From UBA910 sp964369145 (GTDB lineage Bacteria; Patescibacteriota; Minisyncoccia; Phycocordibacterales; DATDWN01): DNA of 54,998 nt. The DNA is taken from contig CAYJEE010000003.1 of the NCBI GenBank assembly GCA_964369145.1, positions 1 through 54,998 on the forward strand, written 5' to 3'. Under the pieces are notes generated by a model. The model ran no database searches. It had not been told where the DNA came from and saw only the letters and a list, made by a program, of their open reading frames with translations. This document shows positions 47,438 to 54,998 of this stretch, one piece after another (within the stretch, counting starts at the first letter, position 1; the number at the start of each line of letters is the position of its first letter). The translations under genes and the position numbers were made by a program.

Positions 47438-47764
47438 TTAGCTTTGATTCGAAAGCTCGTCAATTCGCTGGCGGTTTCGTTCACCGAAATCTATTTCAAA
47501 ATCAATATGAGGAATCCGTGGGATACGAGATTTGTCACGGATGAATTGTTTGAAGTCACTTCGTTTTCGTTTGGCGAAATCAAGTGCTGTTTTTTCAAAT
47601 GAATCAGGGAATGTGGTAAACAAAATAGTGGCGTGCTTCTGGTCGCCTGAGAGTCTCACATCCGTCACCGTCAAAAGAGATGAGCCGTTTCCTGCTCCTT
47701 CGAGAAATTGGGCACCGAGTGCTTTGAGTTCGTCTTTAAGACGTTGTTTTCGTACTTCACTCAT
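47438..47764 (-). CDS. rbfA: Ribosome-binding factor A
   Basis: 108 residues with the KH-like RbfA fold: RKQRLKDELKALGAQFL, LLTVTDVRLSGDQKHATIL and KRKRSDFKQFIRDKSRIPRIPHIDFEID. RbfA helps 30S maturation. It lies 9 nt after infB and is followed by tRNA-Cys and tRNA-Leu, so DUF4446-infB-rbfA-tRNAs may form one unit. Confidence 0.92.
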   Translation of the reverse strand: MSEVRKQRLKDELKALGAQFLEGAGNGSSLLTVTDVRLSGDQKHATILFTTFPDSFEKTALDFAKRKRSDFKQFIRDKSRIPRIPHIDFEIDFGERNRQRIDELSNQS

Positions 47765-47773
47765 GGTTTTTGA

Positions 47774-49252
47774 TTATTGCTTTGAAATTATAAATGTCTG
47801 CAATCTGTCCCCAGGGACGATTTCGATTTTTGCTTCGACAAGCATGCCACACTCTTTACCGAAAGAGACCTCGTCAGATTTTATTTTTTGAGCTTGAAGC
47901 TCTTTTATTTTTCCTGAGCCGACTTCAGCATCACGTCGCATGATTTTTACTTGAGAACCATTTTTAATACTTCCGGTCTCTACCAAGCCTCCGAGGATTT
48001 GCTTGTCTTTCACTTTGCTGAATATCTTGAGTACTTTGAGAGTCCCTGTCACTTCTTCGACATCGATCGAAGGGGTTTCTGCACTTAGTTTTTCTGTGAG
48101 CCATTCTGAAAGTTTGTAAATAATATCGAATGTCTGTATCTCGATGTTGTTACGTTCGGCAATAGTTTTTGCAAGACCATCTACTTTTACAGTAAAGCCG
48201 ATGACGAGCGCTTTTTCGCCTCCACTTGCAACCTTGAGGTCATTTTCAGAGATTGTACCGATTCCCGAATGAATCACTTTTGTGTGAATACGATCTGTAT
48301 CAAGTTTTTTGATTTCAGTCAGTACCGCTTCGAGACTTCCTCCAGCATCGGCTTTGACGATGAGGGGGAGTACGCGTCCAGCAAAAGAGGTGTCAGTGTC
48401 GGCTATGTTTTTTTGGTGAGCATGGTTTTGCATGTACACAAGTGCTTCTTTTTTGTCCTCGCATACTGCACACAAGTCACCAATCGTCGGAAGACTATCC
48501 CATCCGATGATTTTTACTGCTTGGCCAGCAGATGCTGTTTCGATTTGTTTCCCCGTATAGTCTTCGACAATACGAAGTGGCGCAGTACTCGTGCTCGATG
48601 CAATATAGAGTCCTTTGTGGAGCATTCCTTCGTTCAATATGCAGGTGGCACTAATACCTTTTTTCACATCGAGATTGCTTTCGAGGATATATCCGGTCGC
48701 ATGTTTTGAGGAATCAAATGTTTTGTTTTCAAGTTCTGCGGTAAGAGCGATCATGTCGAGAAGGTCAGAAACACCTTCGCCTGTTTTTGAAGAAAGGGGA
48801 ATCGCGGAGATGGTTCCACCGTATCCTTCTACATACACTTCATTTTCAGCAAGAGAAAGTTTGGCACGATCAACACTTGCTTCAGGTTTGTCTATTTTTG
48901 TGATGGCGATAATGTATGGTGTGTGTGAGTCTGTAATAGACCGAAGCGCTTCGAGAGTTTGAGGTTTTACACCGTCTTCAGCAGATACGACAAGTACTGC
49001 AATATCAGCGACTGTAGCACCGCGACGTCTGATACCAGAAAATGCAGAGTGTCCTGGTGTATCGAGAAAAGTAATTTTTTGGGTGCCTGTGGGTGTTGTA
49101 TGAGCCACTTCGTATGCAGAGATGTGTTGAGTGATACCTCCTGCTTCGTTGAGTGGGCGAGTGCTGTTGCGTATATACGAAAGAAGCGTCGACTTACCGT
49201 GGTCGATGTGCCCCATGATTGCTACTATTGGAATTTTTGTGTGTGTGGACAT
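47774..49252 (-). CDS. infB: Translation initiation factor IF-2, short form
   Basis: 492 residues. G1 GHIDHGKST, G3 DTPGH, G4 TKID and domains II-IV are present. The large N-terminal region of E. coli IF-2 (about 390 residues) is missing, so the protein starts with the GTPase domain, as in other reduced genomes. Domain IV contains C-terminal RLQTF. IF-2 delivers initiator tRNA; with many leaderless mRNAs this factor may be especially important. Confidence 0.95.
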   Translation of the reverse strand: MSTHTKIPIVAIMGHIDHGKSTLLSYIRNSTRPLNEAGGITQHISAYEVAHTTPTGTQKITFLDTPGHSAFSGIRRRGATVADIAVLVVSAEDGVKPQTLEALRSITDSHTPYIIAITKIDKPEASVDRAKLSLAENEVYVEGYGGTISAIPLSSKTGEGVSDLLDMIALTAELENKTFDSSKHATGYILESNLDVKKGISATCILNEGMLHKGLYIASSTSTAPLRIVEDYTGKQIETASAGQAVKIIGWDSLPTIGDLCAVCEDKKEALVYMQNHAHQKNIADTDTSFAGRVLPLIVKADAGGSLEAVLTEIKKLDTDRIHTKVIHSGIGTISENDLKVASGGEKALVIGFTVKVDGLAKTIAERNNIEIQTFDIIYKLSEWLTEKLSAETPSIDVEEVTGTLKVLKIFSKVKDKQILGGLVETGSIKNGSQVKIMRRDAEVGSGKIKELQAQKIKSDEVSFGKECGMLVEAKIEIVPGDRLQTFIISKQ

Positions 49253-49291
49253 TGTGATGTGAAGTTATCCGACACAAAATAATTTACTAAA

Positions 49292-49768
49292 TTATTCTTG
49301 AGATCGAAGGTTTTGGCGAGATTTTGAAACCACTGACTGTTCTTCTTCGGTCAAGTCAAAAGTACTTTCAAATGCGTGTAGTGGTTTTGAAAATACACTT
49401 ACTCGCTCACGAGAATATAAGCTCGAAACAACAACTCCATCGCCGTTTTCACTCACAAATGAAGTAGCAAAACTTTGATTTCCACCTTCTCCTGTTCCTT
49501 TGAATGGGTTGAAGCGGACTGTTTCGATGGATTGTATGCTTCGTCCAAGACGAGATTCGACGGTATTAAAATAACCAAGAGAATCTTTTTTGAACACCTT
49601 TAAGTCCTCAATATCCTTTTTTGCGTTTACAATCGAATCTTCGAGTGAGTGTGCAGATGAACCTCCGAGTAATCGTTTGATTTTTATCTCAAGACGAACG
49701 ATCCATCCGATGAGGAGTACGCATATTCCTATAAGAATGTATACAAAGAGGCTCTGGTCAATGTGCAT
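49292..49768 (-). CDS. DUF4446 membrane protein
   Basis: 158 residues. An N-terminal transmembrane helix (8-26) is followed by a coiled-coil segment and the DUF4446 signature NQSFATSFVSENGDGVVVSS and YSRERVSVFSKPL. The function of the family is unknown; it is frequent in Firmicutes and CPR genomes. Located upstream of infB. Confidence 0.85.
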   Translation of the reverse strand: MHIDQSLFVYILIGICVLLIGWIVRLEIKIKRLLGGSSAHSLEDSIVNAKKDIEDLKVFKKDSLGYFNTVESRLGRSIQSIETVRFNPFKGTGEGGNQSFATSFVSENGDGVVVSSLYSRERVSVFSKPLHAFESTFDLTEEEQSVVSKSRQNLRSQE

Positions 49769-49807
49769 CTCGTGATTATACAGTATTTTCTAAATTTTGC
49801 AAAAAAT

Positions 49808-49822
49808 GATAAGCTCTGTATA
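49808..49822 (+). promoter_or_regulatory. Extended -10, leaderless start of the desulfurase gene
   Basis: TGA then TAAGCT (49810-49815) ends 6 nt before ATG 49822. The hexamer is weak; the spacing fits the leaderless set. Confidence 0.4.
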
Positions 49823-51024
49823 TGAATATCAGAGATTTTTTTAAACCAACAAAAACACGAGTATTTTTAGATTATGCATCGGCAACTCCGATACGAAAGG
49901 AAGTGCGCGAGGTGCTTCGGGTATGTGCCGACACATCATTTGCCAATCCAAGTGCACTATATAAAGAGGGGCGTGCTGCAAAAGAATTACTCTCTACTGC
50001 GCGTAAAGATATCGCTCGTGCGCTCAATACCACAGCACAGCAGATTGTGTTTACGAGTGGGGGTACCGAGGCCAACAATAGTGCGCTATTGGGTGTATTT
50101 GAAAAAGCTCGAGAACAGGGGATTGCTCATCCGCATATTGTATCTGTAGAGACCGAACATCCTGCCATCCGTGAAGTGTTGACTGAAATCAAGCGAAGAG
50201 GGGGAGAAGTGACTCTCATACACCCTCGAGAAGATGGGCTCCTGACACTAGAGAGTGTTAGTGATGCACTGCAAGACAATACCGTACTTGTATCTGTGAT
50301 GTATGTAAACAATGAGATCGGTGTGGTGCAAGCTATCAAAGAGATTGCACAGGTAATCAAATTAAAAAATAAAAACTCAGGACTAAACATTCTTTTCCAT
50401 ACAGATGCGTGTCAGGTACCTCTGTGGTATGGCATAGATGTCTCCACACTCGGTGTAGACCTCCTTTCGCTCGATGGATTGAAAATTGGAGGACCTCGGG
50501 GAGTAGGATGTCTTTATGTAAAAGGAAGTGTGGATATTTCACCGATTATGTTTGGTGGCGGTCAAGAGGGTGGACTGCGTTCTGGTACTGAGCATGTGGG
50601 AGCATGTCTTGGTTTTGCAAAAGCACTCACTCTTGCAAAACAAGAAAAAGATGAAGTATCGAAAAAAGTAAAAAAATTACGAGATGACCTGTGGAATGCT
50701 ATTCATATCTTATATCCAGACGCGTCTATCAACGGCTCGATGAAACACAGGGCTCCAAACAATCTCAATGTGTGTTTTCCTGGTATTGATGCAGAATATT
50801 TAACTGTGGCACTTGATACGTATGGCGTGTGCGTATCGTATTCATCTTCGTGTCGGACACTCAAAGAAGATTCGACTTCGTATGTGGTAGAAGCATTGAA
50901 ACCTGAATGCAAAGGTTCAAGTATTCGATTTACACTCGGTAAAGAAACAACCTCAGACGATATTCATCGTGCTACGGAAGCGTTGAAGAAAGCAGTTGCA
51001 CAGGTGACACGGGCTGGGAATTAA
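49822..51024 (+). CDS. Cysteine desulfurase (NifS/IscS-type)
   Basis: 400 residues. PLP enzyme that takes sulfur from cysteine for tRNA thiolation or Fe-S clusters. FTSGGTEANNSAL, the ETEHPA histidine, the internal aldimine Lys221 (SLDGLKIGGPRG; most relatives have HK, here LK) and the catalytic Cys344 loop SYSSSCRT are visible. No IscU or ThiI/MnmA gene is adjacent. Starts 6 nt after a -10 box. Confidence 0.92.
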   Translation: MNIRDFFKPTKTRVFLDYASATPIRKEVREVLRVCADTSFANPSALYKEGRAAKELLSTARKDIARALNTTAQQIVFTSGGTEANNSALLGVFEKAREQGIAHPHIVSVETEHPAIREVLTEIKRRGGEVTLIHPREDGLLTLESVSDALQDNTVLVSVMYVNNEIGVVQAIKEIAQVIKLKNKNSGLNILFHTDACQVPLWYGIDVSTLGVDLLSLDGLKIGGPRGVGCLYVKGSVDISPIMFGGGQEGGLRSGTEHVGACLGFAKALTLAKQEKDEVSKKVKKLRDDLWNAIHILYPDASINGSMKHRAPNNLNVCFPGIDAEYLTVALDTYGVCVSYSSSCRTLKEDSTSYVVEALKPECKGSSIRFTLGKETTSDDIHRATEALKKAVAQVTRAGN

Positions 51025-51058
51025 TTTTAAATTTGAAATTTCGTACACGAAAGAGATG

Positions 51059-51075
51059 TGATATAATATGTGACA
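51059..51075 (+). promoter_or_regulatory. Extended -10, leaderless start of the pseudoprotease gene
   Basis: TGA followed by perfect TATAAT (51062-51067) ends 7 nt before ATG 51075. Confidence 0.65.
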
Positions 51076-51908
51076 TGGAAGAGTTAAATAAAAATCAATT
51101 AATCCTCTTGGTTTTACTCATCTCATTTGTTACCTCAATCGGTACCGGTATTATGACCGTGTCTCTACTCATGGAAGCACCAGTGGAAGTAACCAATACA
51201 ATCAATCGTGTCGTTGAAAGAACGATCGAGTCAGTCGGCCCTGTACAGACTATTGTTACGGGCGGTTCAAAAGAAAAAGAAATCCAAACTGTTGTAGTAA
51301 AAGAGGAAGATCAGGTGATCGGTGCAATCGAGAAAAATACAAAAGGCGTCGTACGTATTCGCGAAGTAAACACTTCTGTGGATGTCGACAATCTCTACGG
51401 ACTCGGAGTGGTTGTTTCAAAAGATGGTATTATTGCAACCGACAAAAAGTTTATCTCAGAGGTAATGCAGTATGTTGCGGTGATGTCTGACGGTACAGAA
51501 ATACCACTCGTATCTGTATATGCAGACAAAAAGTCAAACATCGGCTTCTTTAAAGCAAAACCAACAAATCCATACACCTTTTCTCCTGTTTCATTTTCAA
51601 ATGCAGAGTTAAAGCTTGGACAAAGTACGGTGGTGATCGGTGGTGATACGACCAATGCAATCTCTGTGGGGCGAGTAACTGCCCTTTCTACAAAAGATCT
51701 TGATCCTGTCGCGGGTACTAAATATCTCGCTTCATTTACTGCAGACGTCTCTCCTGTAGATACAATATATGGTGGACCAGTCTTCTCTCTTTCAGGTGAT
51801 TTGATTGGGCTTTCTATTTCTGCATTCTCATCTTCAAAAATATATATTCCTGCAGCGTTGGTAAAGAGGGAGGCACAACTACTCGAGGCTCCTAAAAACT
51901 CCATCTAA
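51075..51908 (+). CDS. Membrane-anchored trypsin-like (DegP-type) pseudoprotease
   Basis: 277 residues from ATG 51075 (MEELNKNQ); an upstream in-frame ATG at 51033 overlaps the promoter. A signal anchor (8-32), a coiled linker and a chymotrypsin-fold domain follow. The DegP landmarks align but all three catalytic residues are replaced: TNNHVV becomes TDKKFI (Lys125), DLAVLK becomes NIGFFK (Asn155), GNSGGP becomes TIYGGP (Tyr232). The fold core (GLGVVVSKDGIIAT, YGGPVFSLSGDLIGLSIS) is well kept, so it is probably a binding or chaperone protein on the outer face, not a protease. Confidence 0.85.
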   Translation: MEELNKNQLILLVLLISFVTSIGTGIMTVSLLMEAPVEVTNTINRVVERTIESVGPVQTIVTGGSKEKEIQTVVVKEEDQVIGAIEKNTKGVVRIREVNTSVDVDNLYGLGVVVSKDGIIATDKKFISEVMQYVAVMSDGTEIPLVSVYADKKSNIGFFKAKPTNPYTFSPVSFSNAELKLGQSTVVIGGDTTNAISVGRVTALSTKDLDPVAGTKYLASFTADVSPVDTIYGGPVFSLSGDLIGLSISAFSSSKIYIPAALVKREAQLLEAPKNSI

Positions 51909-51926
51909 AACTAATAAAATTACTAT

Positions 51927-52020
51927 ATCTACTTTGTTGCATTTCAAATTTTGTTACTCATCGTACTCTAGTACGCCTCGCATCAAAATTCTCATGCGCC
52001 TCGTATCTAAAGCAATTTTC
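51927..52020. repeat. Hairpin element family F, copy 2
   Basis: Aligns with 25982-26076. AATTTTG...CAAAATT surround an inner stem CGTAC/GTACG where copy 1 has CTTAC/GTAAG, one compensatory pair change. 19 nt past the pseudoprotease stop. Confidence 0.6.
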
Positions 52021-52163
52021 TTCGTTTTCTAATCTCCATAACTTTAGAAAAAATTCGTATTTTTTCAACTTCTTGACCGCGACTATTCAAGGCGATATAG
52101 TTAACATGTTAAGTGTTTGGTTCGCATTATTAGTTTCTGGTATGATACTATTCAAAAATACAT

Positions 52164-54839
52164 ATGCCACCATTCAATCATTTCACCACAAAAGCAAAGG
52201 AAGCAATACGAAAAGCTCATGAGTTGGCTATTGAACGTGGTCAGAATCATGTAAATCCACTTCATCTATTAACAGCTCTCATTCTTCAAGAAGAAAGCGT
52301 CGTGACATCGATACTTGATAAAATCGATGTAGATACGATACTACTTACTGATTCTCTGATCGAGGCAATCGAAGGTGTAGAAAGTGGACAAACAATGTCT
52401 CCATCGTATCAGGTATATTTGACGCCCGAGCTTGCTGCACTGATTGAGTATTCTGCAAAAGTAGCTCTTGAACTCAAAGATGAGTTTGTCTCAACAGAAC
52501 ATCTTTTTATTGCAGCACTTGAAGTGGCAGGTCCCGCTCGTGAATTATTGCAGAAATTTAAACTCACAAAAGCACAAGTGTTTGATGTACTCGAAGAAGT
52601 GCGTGCAGGAGATGGTGAAGATGCTCCGATGCAGAAAAAGTTTAAATCACTCACAAAATACACTCGAAGTCTCACAAAACTTGCTCAGGCAAATAAGCTT
52701 GATCCGGTGATTGGTCGTGATGAAGAAATTTCACGTATTATTCAGATCCTTTCTCGTCGTACAAAAAATAATCCGATACTTATCGGTGAAGCAGGTGTGG
52801 GTAAGACAGCGATTGCCGAAGGTTTGGCAGTGCGCATGATATCTGGTGATGTGCCAGAATCTCTCAAAGACAAGGAGCTTGTGTCACTTGACCTCGGTCT
52901 CCTTATTGCAGGCACAAAATACCGAGGAGAATTTGAAGAGCGCCTCAAAAATATCTTGAAAGAGATCGAAAAGTCAGATGGAAAGATTATTCTTTTTATC
53001 GACGAGATCCATACGCTTGTTGGTGCAGGTGCGGCAGAAGGTTCGATGGATGCATCAAATATGCTCAAACCTGCGCTTGCGCGAGGTGAGCTTCGAGCTA
53101 TCGGTGCGACTACACTCCGTGAGTATCAAAAATATATCGAAAAAGACCCAGCACTCACTCGACGATTCCAGCCAGTGCATGTAAACGAGCCATCGGTCGC
53201 TGACGCGATTACTATCATGCGAGGTTTGAAAGAAAAGTATGAGCTGTATCACGGTGTGCGTATTACCGATGAAGCGATTATTGCTTCTGTAAACCTCTCA
53301 TCACGATACATTACTGACCGTTTCTTGCCAGATAAAGCAGTGGATTTGATCGATGAGTCAGCTTCGTATTTGAAGATTGCACTGGAAAATATGCCCCCAG
53401 TCCTTCAGGATGCACACTCAAAAACTATTAAACTTGAAATCGAGCGCGAAGCACTCAAAAAAGAAACAGATCAAAAATCAAAAACTCGTGTTAAAGAAAT
53501 CGATCAAGAGCTCGCTGATTTGAAAGAAAAAACAGGGGAGATTGAGCTTAAATGGAAAAATGAAAAAGAGACAGTATCTGCGATTAAAGAGTTGAAAAAA
53601 GAACTCGAAGAGCTTCGTCTTGAGGCAGATGGTGCAGAAGCGCGCGCAGATCTCGCAAAAGCGGCAGAGATTCGTTATGGACTGATCCCTGAAGCAGAAC
53701 GAGAGCTTGAGACCAAGAGTAAGCGTCTAAAAAAACTCCAGAGTTCACGACGAATCCTCAAAGAAGAAATTACAGAAAATGATATTGCGATGATTGTGTC
53801 AAAGTGGACTGGTATTCCAGTATCTCGTATGCTCGAAGAAGAAGCAGAAAAGCTCGTCCGTATGGAAGAAGTTCTCAAACGACGTATTGTAGGGCAGTCT
53901 GAAGCAGTACAAAAGATATCAGATACAATTAAGCGTTCGCGTGCAGGTATCGCTGATCCAAACCGACCAATCGGCTCATTCCTTTTCCTCGGCCCGACAG
54001 GTGTTGGTAAGACAGAGCTCACCAAAGGACTCGCCGAATTTATGTTTGATGATGAGAGAGCATTGATCCGAGTAGATATGTCTGAATTTATGGAACGACA
54101 CAGCGTATCCAAGCTTATAGGGGCTCCTGCGGGGTATGTAGGATATGAAGAAGGGGGAAATCTCACAGAGCAAGTGCGACATCGACCGTATGCAGTGATT
54201 CTCTTTGATGAGATAGAAAAAGCGCATCCTGAAGTGTTCAACATTTTGTTGCAGGTGCTCGATAACGGAAAGCTCACTGATGCAAAAGGACGTTCAGTAA
54301 ACTTCCGAAATACGGTCATTATTCTAACTTCAAATATTGGTGCGCAGTATATCGACCGTATGCAGAAGCTTGGTTTTGCCTCAGATACAAGTGAGAAGTC
54401 GGATTACAATGATGCAAAAGCAAAAGTGAATGCATCGCTCAAAGATTATTTCAGACCAGAGTTTCTCAATCGTCTCGATGAGATTATTACCTTCGATATC
54501 TTGAGTAAAGAAGCGGTGCGGGAGATTGTCGGTATCCAGGTAGGTATCGTCACAAAACGTCTTGCAGAAAAAGAAATCCGTCTAGAAATCACACCTGCGG
54601 TGTACGATATCCTCGCTGAAGAAGGGTACAATCCACAGTACGGAGCTCGCCCATTGAAACGTCTCATCCAGCAGAAAATTCTCAACCCGATCGCATCACT
54701 AATGATTGGAAAGGGAATAACAAAAGGTGGGGCGATCACGGTGGGAGTAAAAAACAAAGAGTTTACATTTGATGTGAAGAAACCTCGAAAAGCATCGCTC
54801 ACGGATAGCTTTGTGGTGAGTGATAGTATGACGGTATAG
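52164..54839 (+). CDS. clpC: Clp ATPase with ClpB-type middle domain and ClpP-binding-type loop
   Basis: 891 residues. Double Clp_N repeat (5-75, 80-145), first AAA+ (GEAGVGKT, FIDEIH), a long coiled-coil middle domain of about 120 residues including ARADLAKAAEIRYGLIPE as in ClpB, second AAA+ (GPTGVGKTE, LFDEIEKAHPEV) and the D2-small domain (YGARPLKRLIQ). In the D2 loop, SNIGAQYIDRMQKLGFASD carries Leu736-Gly-Phe738 where ClpC has its VGF/IGF ClpP-binding tripeptide; ClpB lacks it. It is therefore a likely unfoldase partner of ClpP rather than a pure disaggregase. clpP is not in the window. Confidence 0.9.
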   Translation: MPPFNHFTTKAKEAIRKAHELAIERGQNHVNPLHLLTALILQEESVVTSILDKIDVDTILLTDSLIEAIEGVESGQTMSPSYQVYLTPELAALIEYSAKVALELKDEFVSTEHLFIAALEVAGPARELLQKFKLTKAQVFDVLEEVRAGDGEDAPMQKKFKSLTKYTRSLTKLAQANKLDPVIGRDEEISRIIQILSRRTKNNPILIGEAGVGKTAIAEGLAVRMISGDVPESLKDKELVSLDLGLLIAGTKYRGEFEERLKNILKEIEKSDGKIILFIDEIHTLVGAGAAEGSMDASNMLKPALARGELRAIGATTLREYQKYIEKDPALTRRFQPVHVNEPSVADAITIMRGLKEKYELYHGVRITDEAIIASVNLSSRYITDRFLPDKAVDLIDESASYLKIALENMPPVLQDAHSKTIKLEIEREALKKETDQKSKTRVKEIDQELADLKEKTGEIELKWKNEKETVSAIKELKKELEELRLEADGAEARADLAKAAEIRYGLIPEAERELETKSKRLKKLQSSRRILKEEITENDIAMIVSKWTGIPVSRMLEEEAEKLVRMEEVLKRRIVGQSEAVQKISDTIKRSRAGIADPNRPIGSFLFLGPTGVGKTELTKGLAEFMFDDERALIRVDMSEFMERHSVSKLIGAPAGYVGYEEGGNLTEQVRHRPYAVILFDEIEKAHPEVFNILLQVLDNGKLTDAKGRSVNFRNTVIILTSNIGAQYIDRMQKLGFASDTSEKSDYNDAKAKVNASLKDYFRPEFLNRLDEIITFDILSKEAVREIVGIQVGIVTKRLAEKEIRLEITPAVYDILAEEGYNPQYGARPLKRLIQQKILNPIASLMIGKGITKGGAITVGVKNKEFTFDVKKPRKASLTDSFVVSDSMTV

Positions 54840-54847
54840 CATTCTCT

Positions 54848-54873
54848 GAAAAATACCCGAAAGGGTATTTTTC
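54848..54873 (+). terminator. Terminator of the Clp ATPase gene
   Basis: GAAAAATACCC pairs with GGGTATTTTTC over a GAAA tetraloop, 8 nt past the stop. Confidence 0.92.
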
Positions 54874-54920
54874 ATATCTACTTTTACTTGAGATAAAAAT
54901 ATGATAGAGTCTTAAGTAAT

Positions 54921-54998
54921 GCGTCGGTGGTAGAGTGGTCAATTACAACAGACTGTAAATCTGTCGGCTTCGGCCTACGAAGGTTCGAATCCTTCCCG
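54921..54998 (+). tRNA. tRNA-Tyr (GTA), cut by window end
   Basis: 5' acceptor GCGTCGG, anticodon stem ACAGA/TCTGT with loop CTGTAAA (GTA), long variable arm CGGCTTCGGCCT-type, T arm GAAGG/CCTTC. The last visible bases CCG begin the 3' acceptor strand. Confidence 0.9.

Noticed and set aside
47251..47544. Plus-strand ORF across the tRNA-Leu/tRNA-Cys genes
   Set aside because: It reads through two tRNA genes and part of rbfA in antisense; no family resemblance.
51033..51074. Longer N-terminus of the pseudoprotease
   Set aside because: The extension overlaps the TGATATAAT promoter; the signal anchor starts right after ATG 51075.

Overview
The window looks like a chromosome segment of a Patescibacteria (CPR) bacterium, probably Paceibacteria/Parcubacteria. 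Supporting signs are a small, biosynthesis-poor gene set, IF-2 without its N-terminal extension, a DUF4446 protein, a tandem array of small type IV secretion pilin-like proteins, many TM-anchored beta-rich surface proteins, and tRNA genes of which some encode CCA and some do not. TGA is used as a stop (peptidyl-tRNA hydrolase, methyltransferase), so the code is the standard bacterial one and not the Gly-TGA code of some CPR lineages. No rRNA, CRISPR, transposase or convincing prophage was seen.

Layout. 1-5500: end of a large surface protein, tRNA-Val/tsaD, tRNA-Glu with an odd leader, DUF1653, an SGNH hydrolase and a membrane-anchored beta protein. 5521-15759 (minus): a tight eight-gene operon with a protein carrying a KR-type Tat-like signal, three giant paralogues (877, 807 and 944 aa), two small unknowns, then TatC and TatA. 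15865-20988 (plus, divergent): a three-gene operon of a repetitive dockerin-bearing secreted protein and two membrane-anchored cohesin-like proteins. Together these two operons look like a dedicated surface-structure locus. 21245-29160: trxB, ftsZ, ftsA, ybeY, rpsU, a degenerate HisRS-like protein and lepB, interspersed with orphan cassettes. 29470-36412: small cassettes, a caspase/CHAT-like protein, pth, rpsA and a metallo-beta-lactamase-fold protein. 36530-43561: gyrA, a methyltransferase, a solute-binding protein and six pilin-like genes. 43674-46868: a membrane lytic transglycosylase plus SPFH pair, then a LAGLIDADG endonuclease overlapping tRNA-Leu. 47035-54998: tRNAs, rbfA, infB, DUF4446, a cysteine desulfurase, a DegP-like pseudoprotease, a Clp ATPase and a cut tRNA-Tyr.

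Two gene-expression architectures coexist. Most resident genes have no Shine-Dalgarno sequence; at least eleven have a -10 box (often TGnTATACT or TGnTATAAT) ending only 6-9 nt before the start codon, which implies leaderless mRNA. A second class (22253, 24237, 26904, 29470, 32237, 34700 and the pair 45930/44831) mostly has a TTGACA-like -35, a -10 about 17 nt away, a clear AGGAGA-type Shine-Dalgarno, an ORF mostly of unknown function, and its own terminator. One such cassette separates ftsA from ftsZ.

The intergenic DNA holds at least three families of large hairpin elements, most of them just downstream of stop codons. They combine a conserved core with copy-specific but self-complementary arms; in one family three base pairs change in a compensatory way between copies, so the fold itself appears to be selected.
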